Shown here piece after piece: positions 1-5,851 of a DNA stretch of 6,390 nucleotides. Source of the stretch: an uncultured Clostridia bacterium (lineage in GTDB: Bacteria; Bacillota; Clostridia; Oscillospirales; CAG-272); contig CALEJO010000029.1 in the NCBI GenBank assembly GCA_937898155.1, forward strand, positions 1 through 6,390, in the 5' to 3' direction. The position numbers were made by a program, and so were the translations under genes. Below the pieces are notes generated by a model that was given only the letters and a program-made list of their open reading frames with translations, searched no databases and had not been told where the DNA came from. How positions within the stretch are numbered: position 1 is the first letter of the stretch; each line of letters starts with the position of its first letter.

Positions 1-22
1 CGCGAAAGGTGAGTGCGCTACT

Positions 23-62
23 GGCGCGGAGCGCCCCGCTTTTCTTTTCGCAAAGAAAAGCG
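23..62 (-). other. Two hairpins just past the PBP stop codon
   Basis: Immediately after the PBP stop codon (69-71, minus strand) there is an 11-bp perfect stem with arms 37-47 and 52-62 and a 4-nt loop. A second 5-bp GC stem follows, with arms 23-27 and 31-35. The position suits a 3' end structure for the PBP mRNA. Neither hairpin is followed by a T-run on the minus strand, because the sequence continues G/C-rich, so it does not qualify as a canonical intrinsic terminator. It could be a non-canonical terminator or a 3'-stabilising stem. Confidence 0.4.
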
Positions 63-68
63 AAAAAT

Positions 69-2621
69 CTATCCGAAGATGTGCCGCCAGAACGATGTGG
101 TTTCCTCCTGCTTCGGCGGAGAAGTCGGCTCGACCTCCGGCGGCGAAATCGCCTTGGTTTCTTCCGTTTGTGCGGACTCGATCGTCTCTTCGGGGGCGGT
201 CGTTTCCTCCGGCTCGGGGGGAAGTGCGTGTTCCGCGCAGTATCGGTTTGCGGCGCGGGAAACGCCAGACGTGCCGACAAAAGTGCCGTCCTGCTCATAA
301 TACTCTTCGAAAAATGCGCGGTTTTCTTCCATCGTCGGCTCGATGCCGAACGGCAGATACCGATAGACGTATTGCGCGTCCGTCACCGTCACGCGATAGG
401 GAAACGCGGGATCACCGACACGGAGCAGAGCGGCCGTTCCGCACGATTCTTCGGGACATTTTTCGCAGGCGACCGCGTGATGCTCGTGATCGTAATCGAC
501 GAGAATGTGCGTTTGGCAATGCTCCGTCGGCTCCGTCCCTTTTTTGAAATAGCCGACGGCGATTCGGCCGCCGCGCAGGTCCTGCGAACAAACGGAGCAG
601 AGGAGCTTGCCCGAATCCTGACAGTATAGACAGGAAACCACATTTTCGCTCTGCAAAAACGACGCGGTTTTGTCGAGCGCCAGCCGGTCGGACGCACGGG
701 CGCCGTAAATGCCGCCGACGAGCGCGTCAAAGACCGTCACGGCGGGATTGCCGGTGTATTTTCCCATGTCGCGCGCGTCCTTGTAGCCCGACCAGACACC
801 GCAGAGAAGTTCCGGGGTATAGCCGATGAACCAGCGATCCGTGTCGGCGTTGGAGGTGCCGGTTTTGCCCGCCACCTTGACCGTCTTTTTGAGCGCCATC
901 GCCGACGCAGTGCCGCGCGAAACGACGCCGGACAGCATCCGCGTCATAAGGTCGGCAGTCTCCTCGGAAAAGACACGATGCGGCGCGTCTTCGTGCGAAA
1001 GAAGAAGCTCGCCGTTTTTGTCGTAAACCGCGGTATAACTGATCGGGGCGCGATACACGCCGCCGTTTGCGAGCGCGGTATAAGCGCCGGTGATTTCACG
1101 CACGGAAACGCCGCGCGTGACGGCGCCGAGCGCCAGCGGCGCAAGGGCGAGATCGGAGAACGTTTTTCCGTTTTCCGCGGTCTGCGATTCGACGAGCGTC
1201 GTGATGCCGAGTGTGGTCGCCGTATCGAATGATTTCCGCACGCCGAGCGCCTGCAAAATCCGCACGGCGACGGTATTCGTCGATTTTTCGAGCGCCGTCG
1301 CGACCGTCGTCAGCCCCGCGTAAACGCGCGGATTGTTTTTCGGCCACGGCGTCCACGTGTCCTTTTCCTGCGTGAACGTGATCGGCACGTCATCGTAGAC
1401 CGTCGCCCATGTGATCAGCCCCGCATCGAGCGCGGGCGCGAAGACGGTGATCGGCTTGATGACGGAGCCGGGGGAGCGGAGCATCTGCGTCGCCAGATGA
1501 AAGCCGCGATCCCGCGTCTTTTCGCCGACGCCGCCCGCCGCGGCGAGCAGATATCCCGTTTTCGGATCGATGAGCACCGTAGCGCTGTCGGCGCGCTCGC
1601 CCGCTTGATTTTTCGGAAAATTCGACGCGTCGGCGTAAAAGGCGCTCACATAGTCCTGCATCGACTTATCCATCGTCGTCACGATCGTCAGACCGCCGCT
1701 GTAAAGCAGGCGCGAGGCGGCGGTGCGGGAAAGCCCGCGTGCCTCCATGAGATCGCAGATGACGTCCTCGATCACAATTTCGGTGAACCAGGAATGGCGA
1801 GATCCCGTCTCGCTTTTTTGCGTGAGATGGAGCGCGGTCTCCGTGCCGGACGCCGCATCGTATTCCTCGACGGAGATCATATCCAGTTCGAGCATCCGAT
1901 AGAGGATCACGTTGCGCCGTTCGCGGCTGTGGTCGGAGTTCGTCACGGGATCGTATCGCGTCGGATACTGGATGATCGCAGCGAGCGTTGCGCCCTCGTC
2001 GAGCGTCAGCTCGGACGCTTTTTTGCCGAAATAATATTCCGACGCGGTTTCGAGCCCGTAGCATCCGTGCGACAGATAGACGGTATTGAGATACGCTTCG
2101 AGGATTTTTTCTTTGGAAACGTGCTTTTCCAGTTCGAGCGAGCGCATGATCTCGGTCAGTTTGCGCTTGACCGCCACGGCGCTGTCGCCGGTCAGATTTT
2201 TGATGAGCTGTTGCGTGATCGTGGAGCCGCCGTAATCGCGTCCGGGCAGAAGGAAGGAAAGAACGGCGCCCGCCGTCCGTTTCACATCGACGCCGCCGTG
2301 GTCATAAAAGCGGTGGTCCTCAATGGCGATAAAGGCGTTCTGCACGTGCGTCGGCACGTCGGAAAGCGGGATCCAGATGCGATTTTCCGTGCCGTGAAGC
2401 CGCTCCTCGGCGAGTTCCGCGAGAGAGCCGTCTGCATCCGTATAATATAATTTGGTGGTGCGCCCCTGTTCCGCGACGAGATCGTCAAGGTCGAGCGAGG
2501 CGTCGATGCCGTTTTTTGCGTATAAGACGACCGCGCCGCCGATGAAAAGGGACGTGAACAGTCCCGTCAGAAGCAGGATCGTCAAAACCGCGCGCAAGCG
2601 GGCGCGCCGGACAATTTTCAT
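69..2621 (-). CDS. Class A penicillin-binding protein (bifunctional peptidoglycan glycosyltransferase / DD-transpeptidase, PBP1A type)
   Basis: This 850-residue enzyme polymerises lipid II into glycan strands and cross-links the peptides on the outer face of the membrane. A short basic N-terminus precedes one membrane anchor (about residues 9-35). The GT51 transglycosylase domain has all its signature motifs: EDHRFYDHGG at 101-110 (catalytic E101), GGSTITQQLIKN at 131-142, an RKLTEI...LE..SKE.ILE.YLN block at 153-179, and YGLETASEYYFGK at 188-200. The transpeptidase domain has SVIK (S386, K389), STN (447-449) and KTGTS (586-590), so both activities should be intact. Residues 660-800 form a cysteine-rich extension with CxxC pairs at 664/667, 675/678 and 719/722. 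Residues 801-843 are a low-complexity Pro/Glu/Thr tail. The ATG at 2621 is preceded by GGAG (2632-2635) at 10 nt. The gene is monocistronic in view and divergent from the BofC-like gene. The family assignment is firm; the exact paralogue name is not. Confidence 0.96.
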   Translation of the reverse strand: MKIVRRARLRAVLTILLLTGLFTSLFIGGAVVLYAKNGIDASLDLDDLVAEQGRTTKLYYTDADGSLAELAEERLHGTENRIWIPLSDVPTHVQNAFIAIEDHRFYDHGGVDVKRTAGAVLSFLLPGRDYGGSTITQQLIKNLTGDSAVAVKRKLTEIMRSLELEKHVSKEKILEAYLNTVYLSHGCYGLETASEYYFGKKASELTLDEGATLAAIIQYPTRYDPVTNSDHSRERRNVILYRMLELDMISVEEYDAASGTETALHLTQKSETGSRHSWFTEIVIEDVICDLMEARGLSRTAASRLLYSGGLTIVTTMDKSMQDYVSAFYADASNFPKNQAGERADSATVLIDPKTGYLLAAAGGVGEKTRDRGFHLATQMLRSPGSVIKPITVFAPALDAGLITWATVYDDVPITFTQEKDTWTPWPKNNPRVYAGLTTVATALEKSTNTVAVRILQALGVRKSFDTATTLGITTLVESQTAENGKTFSDLALAPLALGAVTRGVSVREITGAYTALANGGVYRAPISYTAVYDKNGELLLSHEDAPHRVFSEETADLMTRMLSGVVSRGTASAMALKKTVKVAGKTGTSNADTDRWFIGYTPELLCGVWSGYKDARDMGKYTGNPAVTVFDALVGGIYGARASDRLALDKTASFLQSENVVSCLYCQDSGKLLCSVCSQDLRGGRIAVGYFKKGTEPTEHCQTHILVDYDHEHHAVACEKCPEESCGTAALLRVGDPAFPYRVTVTDAQYVYRYLPFGIEPTMEENRAFFEEYYEQDGTFVGTSGVSRAANRYCAEHALPPEPEETTAPEETIESAQTEETKAISPPEVEPTSPPKQEETTSFWRHIFG

Positions 2622-2661
2622 TCGATATCATCTCCGATGGTAAAAAACAGATTTTCTACCG

Positions 2662-2690
2662 TATAGTATGGATTTTTGTGTCAATACTAT
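2662..2690. promoter_or_regulatory. Divergent control region with 7-bp inverted repeat
   Basis: The gap between the PBP start (2621) and the BofC-like start (2724) is AT-rich. It carries a perfect inverted repeat, ATAGTAT (2663-2669) and ATACTAT (2684-2690), separated by 14 bp. On the minus strand a consensus -35 hexamer TTGACA lies at 2684-2679, but no good -10 is found 16-18 bp further on. On the plus strand TATAGT (2662-2667) resembles a -10 without a convincing -35. The minus-strand string CATACTATA fits the -10 pattern CATANNNTA of sporulation sigma-K, which may be chance. The region is probably where transcription of both genes starts, but I cannot fix either promoter. Confidence 0.4.
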
Positions 2691-2723
2691 GTGAAGGAAA
2701 TGACTTGGCAAGAGGTGAAGAAT

Positions 2724-3107
2724 ATGGAAGTTTCCTCAAAAATCCGCGCGGGACTCGTCGGGCTGTCCTCGGTTTGCGCGATCGTGCTTTCGGTCGTGGC
2801 GCTGGCGTTCAGTCTCTCCGCGCGCGCAAACGCACAGAGCTACGTTTCCGATGATCCGCCGAACGACGCGGTCGCCGTCAACGGCACACCGGAAGAAACG
2901 TCGGCGGAGACCGCGTCACATCAGATCTATGTGATGACGATTCGTGACGGCGCGATCGTCGTTCTGGACGGGGAGGGCGCGATCACGCGAACGGTCGGCG
3001 AACACGCGATCTTTCTGCCTGCGGACGATTATCGGCTTTTGTCCGACGGCATCGAAATCTATTCCGAGGAGGAATTGTCCGCCCTCGTCGAAGCTTTCGG
3101 CAACTGA
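2724..3107 (+). CDS. Small exported or membrane-anchored protein with BofC_C-like domain
   Basis: This is a 127-residue protein. A hydrophobic helix at about residues 10-32 ends in an ANA sequence (35-37) that could be a signal-peptidase site, so it is either secreted or anchored with its C-terminus outside. A short acidic linker (about 43-65) leads to a compact C-terminal domain (66-127). Its pattern, an IYVMTIRDGAIVV strand then LPADDYRLL, DGIEI and SEEELSALVEAFG, resembles the C-terminal domain of BofC, the Bacillus forespore protein that restrains SpoIVB signalling. The protein is shorter than Bacillus BofC and I see no BofC N-terminal domain, so a role in sporulation is not established. 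The start at 2724 is chosen over an in-frame ATG at 2676 because AGAGGTG (2711-2717) sits 6 nt before it. The gene is divergent from the PBP gene and ends at a strong terminator. Confidence 0.75.
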   Translation: MEVSSKIRAGLVGLSSVCAIVLSVVALAFSLSARANAQSYVSDDPPNDAVAVNGTPEETSAETASHQIYVMTIRDGAIVVLDGEGAITRTVGEHAIFLPADDYRLLSDGIEIYSEEELSALVEAFGN

Positions 3108-3121
3108 AACGCGTTTTCGGC

Positions 3122-3164
3122 ACAAGCGGCACGGGGATTCCCGTGCCGTTTGTCGTTTTGTTTT
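3122..3164 (+). terminator. Intrinsic terminator of the BofC-like gene
   Basis: A hairpin starts 15 bp after the stop codon. CGGCACGGG (3127-3135), loop GATT and CCCGTGCCG (3140-3148) form nine perfect pairs, extended to 14 with one G-U pair by 3122-3126 and 3149-3153. A T-rich tract (TTTT at 3156-3159 and 3161-3164) follows on the plus strand. This is a Rho-independent terminator for the plus-strand gene. Confidence 0.88.
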
Positions 3165-3168
3165 GATG

Positions 3169-3205
3169 AAAAAAACGAGGCAAAACGGAACGCCGTTTTG
3201 CCTCG
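3169..3205 (-). terminator. Intrinsic terminator of the cad operon
   Basis: On the minus strand, 30 bp after the cadA stop codon, a perfect 13-bp stem (3205-3193 with 3188-3176, 4-nt loop) is followed directly by seven T residues (3175-3169). This is a textbook Rho-independent terminator for cadC-HMA-cadA. It is separate from the plus-strand terminator at 3122-3164, so the two convergent genes each have their own. Confidence 0.92.
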
Positions 3206-3235
3206 GGAAAACAGGATGCATTTGAAAGCGCTCGA

Positions 3236-5092
3236 TCAAAACGCACGCGTATCGAGCGCGCGCATCGAATTGACGATGCAGAGGAGCGAAACGCCGACGT
3301 CGGCGAAGACCGCCGCCCACATATCGGCGATGCCGATCGCGCCGAGCAGAAGCACGAGCGCCTTGACGGCGAGGGCGAAGACGATATTCGCGCGGACGAT
3401 GCGAAGCGTCCGTTTCGCGAGGAGGATCGCGGTCGCGATTTTGGTCGGCTTGTCATCCATCAGCACGACGTCCGCCGCCTCGATCGCCGCGTCGGAGCCG
3501 AGCGCTCCCATCGCGATGCCGACGTCGGCGCGCATCAGAACGGGTGCGTCGTTGATGCCGTCGCCGACGAACGCGAGCGTGCACATGTGGGGCGCGGCAA
3601 GGAGAGATTCGACTTTTTTCACTTTGTCCGCGGGAAGAAGATTCGCGTGAACTTCGCGGATGCCGACCTCGTCGGCGACCATCTGCGCGACCGACTCGCC
3701 GTCGCCGGTGAGCATCACGGTATTTTGCACGCCCGCTTCTTCGAGGCGGTGAACGGCGGCTTTCGCGTCGGGCTTCGGCTCGTCACGGATGAGCAGGGCG
3801 CCGCGATAGGCTCCGTCGATCGCGACGAATATCTGCGTGCCGCTTTCGGTGAGCGCCGGCGGAACAAGTCCCTCGGACGCCATTAGATCGCGATTGCCGA
3901 CGGCGACGCGCCTCCCGTCGATGCACGCCAGCACGCCTTTGCCGGTGACCTCGCGACAGTCCGTGACGCGATGTTGGTCAATGTCTTTGCCGTAGCGTTC
4001 CCGGACGGAGCGCGCGATCGGATGCGTGGAATACGCTTCCGCCAGCGCCACAACTTCGAGGAGCGCATCGTCGTCAATGCCTTCGGGGCGGATATCGCGA
4101 ACGCGAAACGTGCCCTCGGTCAGCGTGCCCGTTTTATCGAAAACGACCGTTTTACAACGCGCAAGCGCTTCGAGATCAGTGCCGCCCTTGATGAGGATGC
4201 CGAGCCGCGACGCGCCGCCGATGCCGCCGAAAAAGCCAAGCGGCACGGAAATGACGAGCGCGCAGGGGCAGGAAATAACGAGAAACGTGAGTGCGCGATA
4301 GGTCCACACACTCCATTCCCCCGTGATGGACGAGGGAATCAGCAGAAGCAGCGCCGCCGCGAGGACGACGGCGGGCGTATAGCGTTTTGCAAAGCGCGTG
4401 ACAAAGGATTCGGTCGTCGCTTTTTTTGCGCTCGATTCTTCGACGAGTGCGAGAATTTTGGAGACGGTCGATTCCGCAAAGGGCTTCGTCACGCGGACGC
4501 GGAGCGTGCCGGTGAGATTGATGCAACCGCTCGGGATCGCGTCGCCCGCACGGACATCGCGGGGGAGGGATTCGCCCGTCAGCGCCGCCGTGTCGAGCGC
4601 GCTTTCGCCGTCGAGAATCACGCCGTCGAGCGGCACTTTTTCGCCCGCGCGGATCAGAATGATTTCATCGGGGCGCACTTCCTCCGGCGCACAGGAAAGC
4701 CACGCGCCGTCGCGCTCGACGGTCGCCACGTCGGGACGGATCGCCATCAGCGCGGCGATGGAGCGGCGGGCGCGTCCGACGGCGAGCGACTGACAGAATT
4801 CACCAATCTGATAAAAGAGCATGACGGCGCACGCCTCGCGCGCTTCGCCGAGCGCGAACGCACCGAGCGACGCGATGCTCATCAAAAAGTTTTCATCGAA
4901 AACTTCACCGCGCACGAGATTGCGTGCGGCTTTCCACAGAACGTCATAGCCCGCCGTGAGAAAGGGAAGCGCGCAGAGCGCAAGCCACCATCTCTCGATC
5001 GGTATGCCGACGTGTGGCAAGGCGATCAAAAGCGCGAGCATCACGCCGGAGACGCCGATGCGAAGCAGGCGCGTTTTTTGTTTTTTATTCAT
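3236..5092 (-). CDS. cadA: Heavy-metal P1B-type ATPase, Zn/Cd/Pb exporter (CadA/ZntA group)
   Basis: This 618-residue membrane pump uses ATP to export divalent soft metals. Eight membrane segments are expected (roughly 9-27, 35-52, 69-83, 86-102, 240-258, 263-285, 569-586, 590-606). Motifs in order are TGES (172-175) of the actuator domain, the ion-binding CPC at 275-277, the phosphorylated DKTGTLTEG (D319), the HP pair of the nucleotide domain (357-358), TGDGES (462-467) and GDGIND (510-515). K577 and D598 match the lysine and aspartate that define Zn/Cd/Pb pumps (ZntA K693 and D714) rather than Cu pumps. The N-terminal metal-binding domain of typical CadA is absent; the protein starts just before the first membrane helix. 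An in-frame ATG at 5137 was rejected because it lies inside the upstream HMA gene, while 5092 has AAAGGGGG (5107-5100) 7 nt before it. Which metal is exported in vivo cannot be read from the sequence. Confidence 0.95.
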   Translation of the reverse strand: MNKKQKTRLLRIGVSGVMLALLIALPHVGIPIERWWLALCALPFLTAGYDVLWKAARNLVRGEVFDENFLMSIASLGAFALGEAREACAVMLFYQIGEFCQSLAVGRARRSIAALMAIRPDVATVERDGAWLSCAPEEVRPDEIILIRAGEKVPLDGVILDGESALDTAALTGESLPRDVRAGDAIPSGCINLTGTLRVRVTKPFAESTVSKILALVEESSAKKATTESFVTRFAKRYTPAVVLAAALLLLIPSSITGEWSVWTYRALTFLVISCPCALVISVPLGFFGGIGGASRLGILIKGGTDLEALARCKTVVFDKTGTLTEGTFRVRDIRPEGIDDDALLEVVALAEAYSTHPIARSVRERYGKDIDQHRVTDCREVTGKGVLACIDGRRVAVGNRDLMASEGLVPPALTESGTQIFVAIDGAYRGALLIRDEPKPDAKAAVHRLEEAGVQNTVMLTGDGESVAQMVADEVGIREVHANLLPADKVKKVESLLAAPHMCTLAFVGDGINDAPVLMRADVGIAMGALGSDAAIEAADVVLMDDKPTKIATAILLAKRTLRIVRANIVFALAVKALVLLLGAIGIADMWAAVFADVGVSLLCIVNSMRALDTRAF

Positions 5093-5108
5093 GGAAATGC
5101 CCCCTTTC

Positions 5109-5327
5109 TCACAGTTCCGTGATTTCCGCGCCCTCACGCTTGTGCGCGAGCTTTTTCACTTGCTTCATCACGTCATCAAAGCGATCGTCCGGCGCTTCGA
5201 CGGTGAGCTTTTCCGTCAGAAAGGAAATATCGGCTACTGTCACACCGTCTATTTTTCGGATGGCGTCGGCGAGCTTGCCGGCACACACCGCGCAGTCGAT
5301 CCCTTCGATCCGATAGACCTTCTTCAT
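5109..5327 (-). CDS. Small HMA-domain metallochaperone (CopZ-like fold) paired with CadA
   Basis: This 72-residue protein is a single heavy-metal-associated ferredoxin-like domain. The metal-binding loop is GIDCAVCAGKL with C12 and C15 (CxxC); the remainder (KIDGVTVADISFLTEKLTVEA) has the usual alternation of helix and strand. Its stop codon lies 16 bp before the cadA start, and the cadA ribosome binding site directly follows it, suggesting tight or coupled translation. Since the ATPase lacks its own HMA domain, the simplest reading is that this is the same module as a free cytosolic protein, delivering or sensing the metal for the pump. The start is supported by AAAGGAGA, with GGAG (5338-5335) 7 nt upstream. 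Copper chaperones have this fold too. The loop has D11 just before the first cysteine, as seen in Zn/Cd-type domains, in place of the M(T/H/D)C of many CopZ proteins, but that is a weak guide to metal. Confidence 0.88.
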   Translation of the reverse strand: MKKVYRIEGIDCAVCAGKLADAIRKIDGVTVADISFLTEKLTVEAPDDRFDDVMKQVKKLAHKREGAEITEL

Positions 5328-5342
5328 CCAATTTCTCCTTTT

Positions 5343-5420
5343 GTATAAAACACATTATTAAACCGTATAAAATGTATTATCAAACCGCATAAAATTACTT
5401 ATCCAACTGCATAACATTGA
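5343..5420. repeat. Tandem 22-bp direct repeats between cadC and the HMA gene
   Basis: Three head-to-tail 22-bp units lie at 5355-5376, 5377-5398 and 5399-5420. A partial, degenerate fourth is visible at 5343-5354 in the same register. On the plus strand each full unit has the form TTAT-N8-ATAA, with the core (T/C)(A/C)AAC(C/T)G(T/C)ATAA, then mostly AAT. The first two agree at most positions; the third has diverged further. The units are AT-rich and fill nearly the whole 101-bp gap. The TTAT/ATAA arms give each unit a weak dyad, and 22 bp is close to two helical turns, so one protein could bind repeatedly on the same face. There is no spacer sequence between units, so this is not a CRISPR array. 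Function unknown. Confidence 0.8.
5354..5383 (-). promoter_or_regulatory. Possible internal promoter for HMA-cadA
   Basis: On the minus strand TTGATA (5383-5378) is followed, after 18 bp, by AATAAT (5359-5354), matching sigma-A hexamers at 5/6 each. Transcription would begin near 5347, about 20 nt before the HMA start codon and just ahead of its ribosome binding site. The elements fall inside the 22-bp repeats, so a protein bound there could control it. In such AT-rich DNA chance matches are common; read-through from the cadC promoter is an alternative. Confidence 0.4.
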
Positions 5421-5450
5421 AAAAATCCTTACTCTGACAGATGATCTGTC
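5420..5450 (-). other. Weak stem-loop and T-run at the end of cadC
   Basis: The end of cadC contains GACAGAT/ATCTGTC arms (5450-5444 and 5442-5436), and six T residues follow on the minus strand (5425-5420) after a 10-nt gap. The gap is too long and the stem too AT-rich for a normal terminator. It could partially attenuate read-through from cadC into the HMA-cadA genes. Reported only as a possible structure. Confidence 0.25.
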
Positions 5451-5788
5451 CCGAGGCGCAAAATGGCGTGAACGTGATCGTCGTCGAGAGAATAGAAGAC
5501 GACCTTTCCGTCGCGGCGTGCTTTGACGAGCTTGGCGGACTTCAAAACGCGGAGCTGATGGGAGATCGCGGTCTGCGTCATGCCGAGAATTCCGGCGAGA
5601 TCGCAGACACAAAGCTCGTGCTCGTGCAGGGCATAGAGAATGCGGATCCGCGTGGAATCGCCGAATACCTTATATAGCTCGGCGAGGTCGTAGAGCATTT
5701 CTTCGGCGGGCATTTTGGAGAGAACTTCCCGCACGGCGCCGTCGTGCACACAAAGAAATTCACAGCGTTCGATTTCGGATTCGGACAT
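5429..5788 (-). CDS. cadC: ArsR/SmtB-family metal-sensing repressor, CadC type
   Basis: This 119-residue winged-helix dimer should bind DNA without metal and release on Cd/Pb/Zn. The HTH is within VCDLAGILGMTQTAISHQLRVLK (61-83). All four cysteines of the CadC alpha-3N metal site are present: C9 and C13 near the N-terminus (spacing of 4 as in plasmid pI258 CadC C7/C11) and C60/C62 in the ELCVCDLA motif (CadC C58/C60). The second, alpha-5 dimer-interface site is also complete: D103, H105, H116 and E119, with the same 2-11-3 spacing as SmtB D104/H106/H117/E120. E119 is the last residue. The start ATG at 5788 is preceded by AAAGGAT (GGA 5800-5798, about 9 nt away). It is the first gene of the cad operon, and a palindrome over its own promoter implies autoregulation. 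Identification as CadC type is strong; preferred metal is inferred. Confidence 0.95.
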   Translation of the reverse strand: MSESEIERCEFLCVHDGAVREVLSKMPAEEMLYDLAELYKVFGDSTRIRILYALHEHELCVCDLAGILGMTQTAISHQLRVLKSAKLVKARRDGKVVFYSLDDDHVHAILRLGTDHLSE

Positions 5789-5803
5789 GATATATCATCC
5801 TTT

Positions 5804-5825
5804 CATATGAATCATTGTTCATATG
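5804..5825. promoter_or_regulatory. Probable CadC operator
   Basis: CATATGAA (5804-5811) and TTCATATG (5818-5825) form a perfect inverted repeat of 8-bp arms around 6 bp. The layout and the TGAA/TTCA core match known ArsR/SmtB/CzrA operators. It overlaps the -10 hexamer and the expected transcription start (about 5816) of the cadC promoter, so a bound repressor would block RNA polymerase. Confidence 0.85.
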
Positions 5826-5851
5826 TTATCATAAAATGTGCCGCTTGTCAA
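5823..5851 (-). promoter_or_regulatory. Sigma-A promoter of the cad operon
   Basis: On the minus strand a perfect -35 TTGACA (5851-5846), an exact 17-bp spacer and a -10 TAACAT (5828-5823) precede cadC. Expected start of transcription is near 5816, leaving a leader of about 28 nt with the cadC ribosome binding site. Confidence 0.85.

Noticed and set aside
1497..2450. Long plus-strand open frame (317 codons) opposite the PBP gene
   Set aside because: It is antisense to the conserved transglycosylase and transpeptidase domains, is Arg/His/Ala-rich as expected for a GC-rich shadow frame, and contains no recognisable motif.
2676..2723. Longer N-terminus for the BofC-like protein from ATG 2676
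   Set aside because: It would start inside the inverted repeat with no ribosome binding site, whereas 2724 has a well-placed one and gives a normal signal or anchor sequence.
2765..2780. Lipoprotein signal at C18 of the BofC-like protein
   Set aside because: The residues before the cysteine (LSSV) have Val directly before Cys and the cysteine is inside the hydrophobic helix, which does not fit a lipobox.
3971..5122. Long plus-strand open frame (383 codons) opposite cadA
   Set aside because: It runs antisense across the ATPase catalytic motifs, has Arg/Ala/Asp/Glu-biased low-complexity composition and no domain signature; it is a shadow of cadA codon bias.
5093..5137. N-terminal extension of CadA from ATG 5137
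   Set aside because: It overlaps the HMA gene and its stop codon, and the strong ribosome binding site at 5107-5100 points to the ATG at 5092.
5343..5420. CRISPR array
   Set aside because: The 22-bp units are directly adjacent with no unique spacers, are imperfect, and no cas gene is in view.
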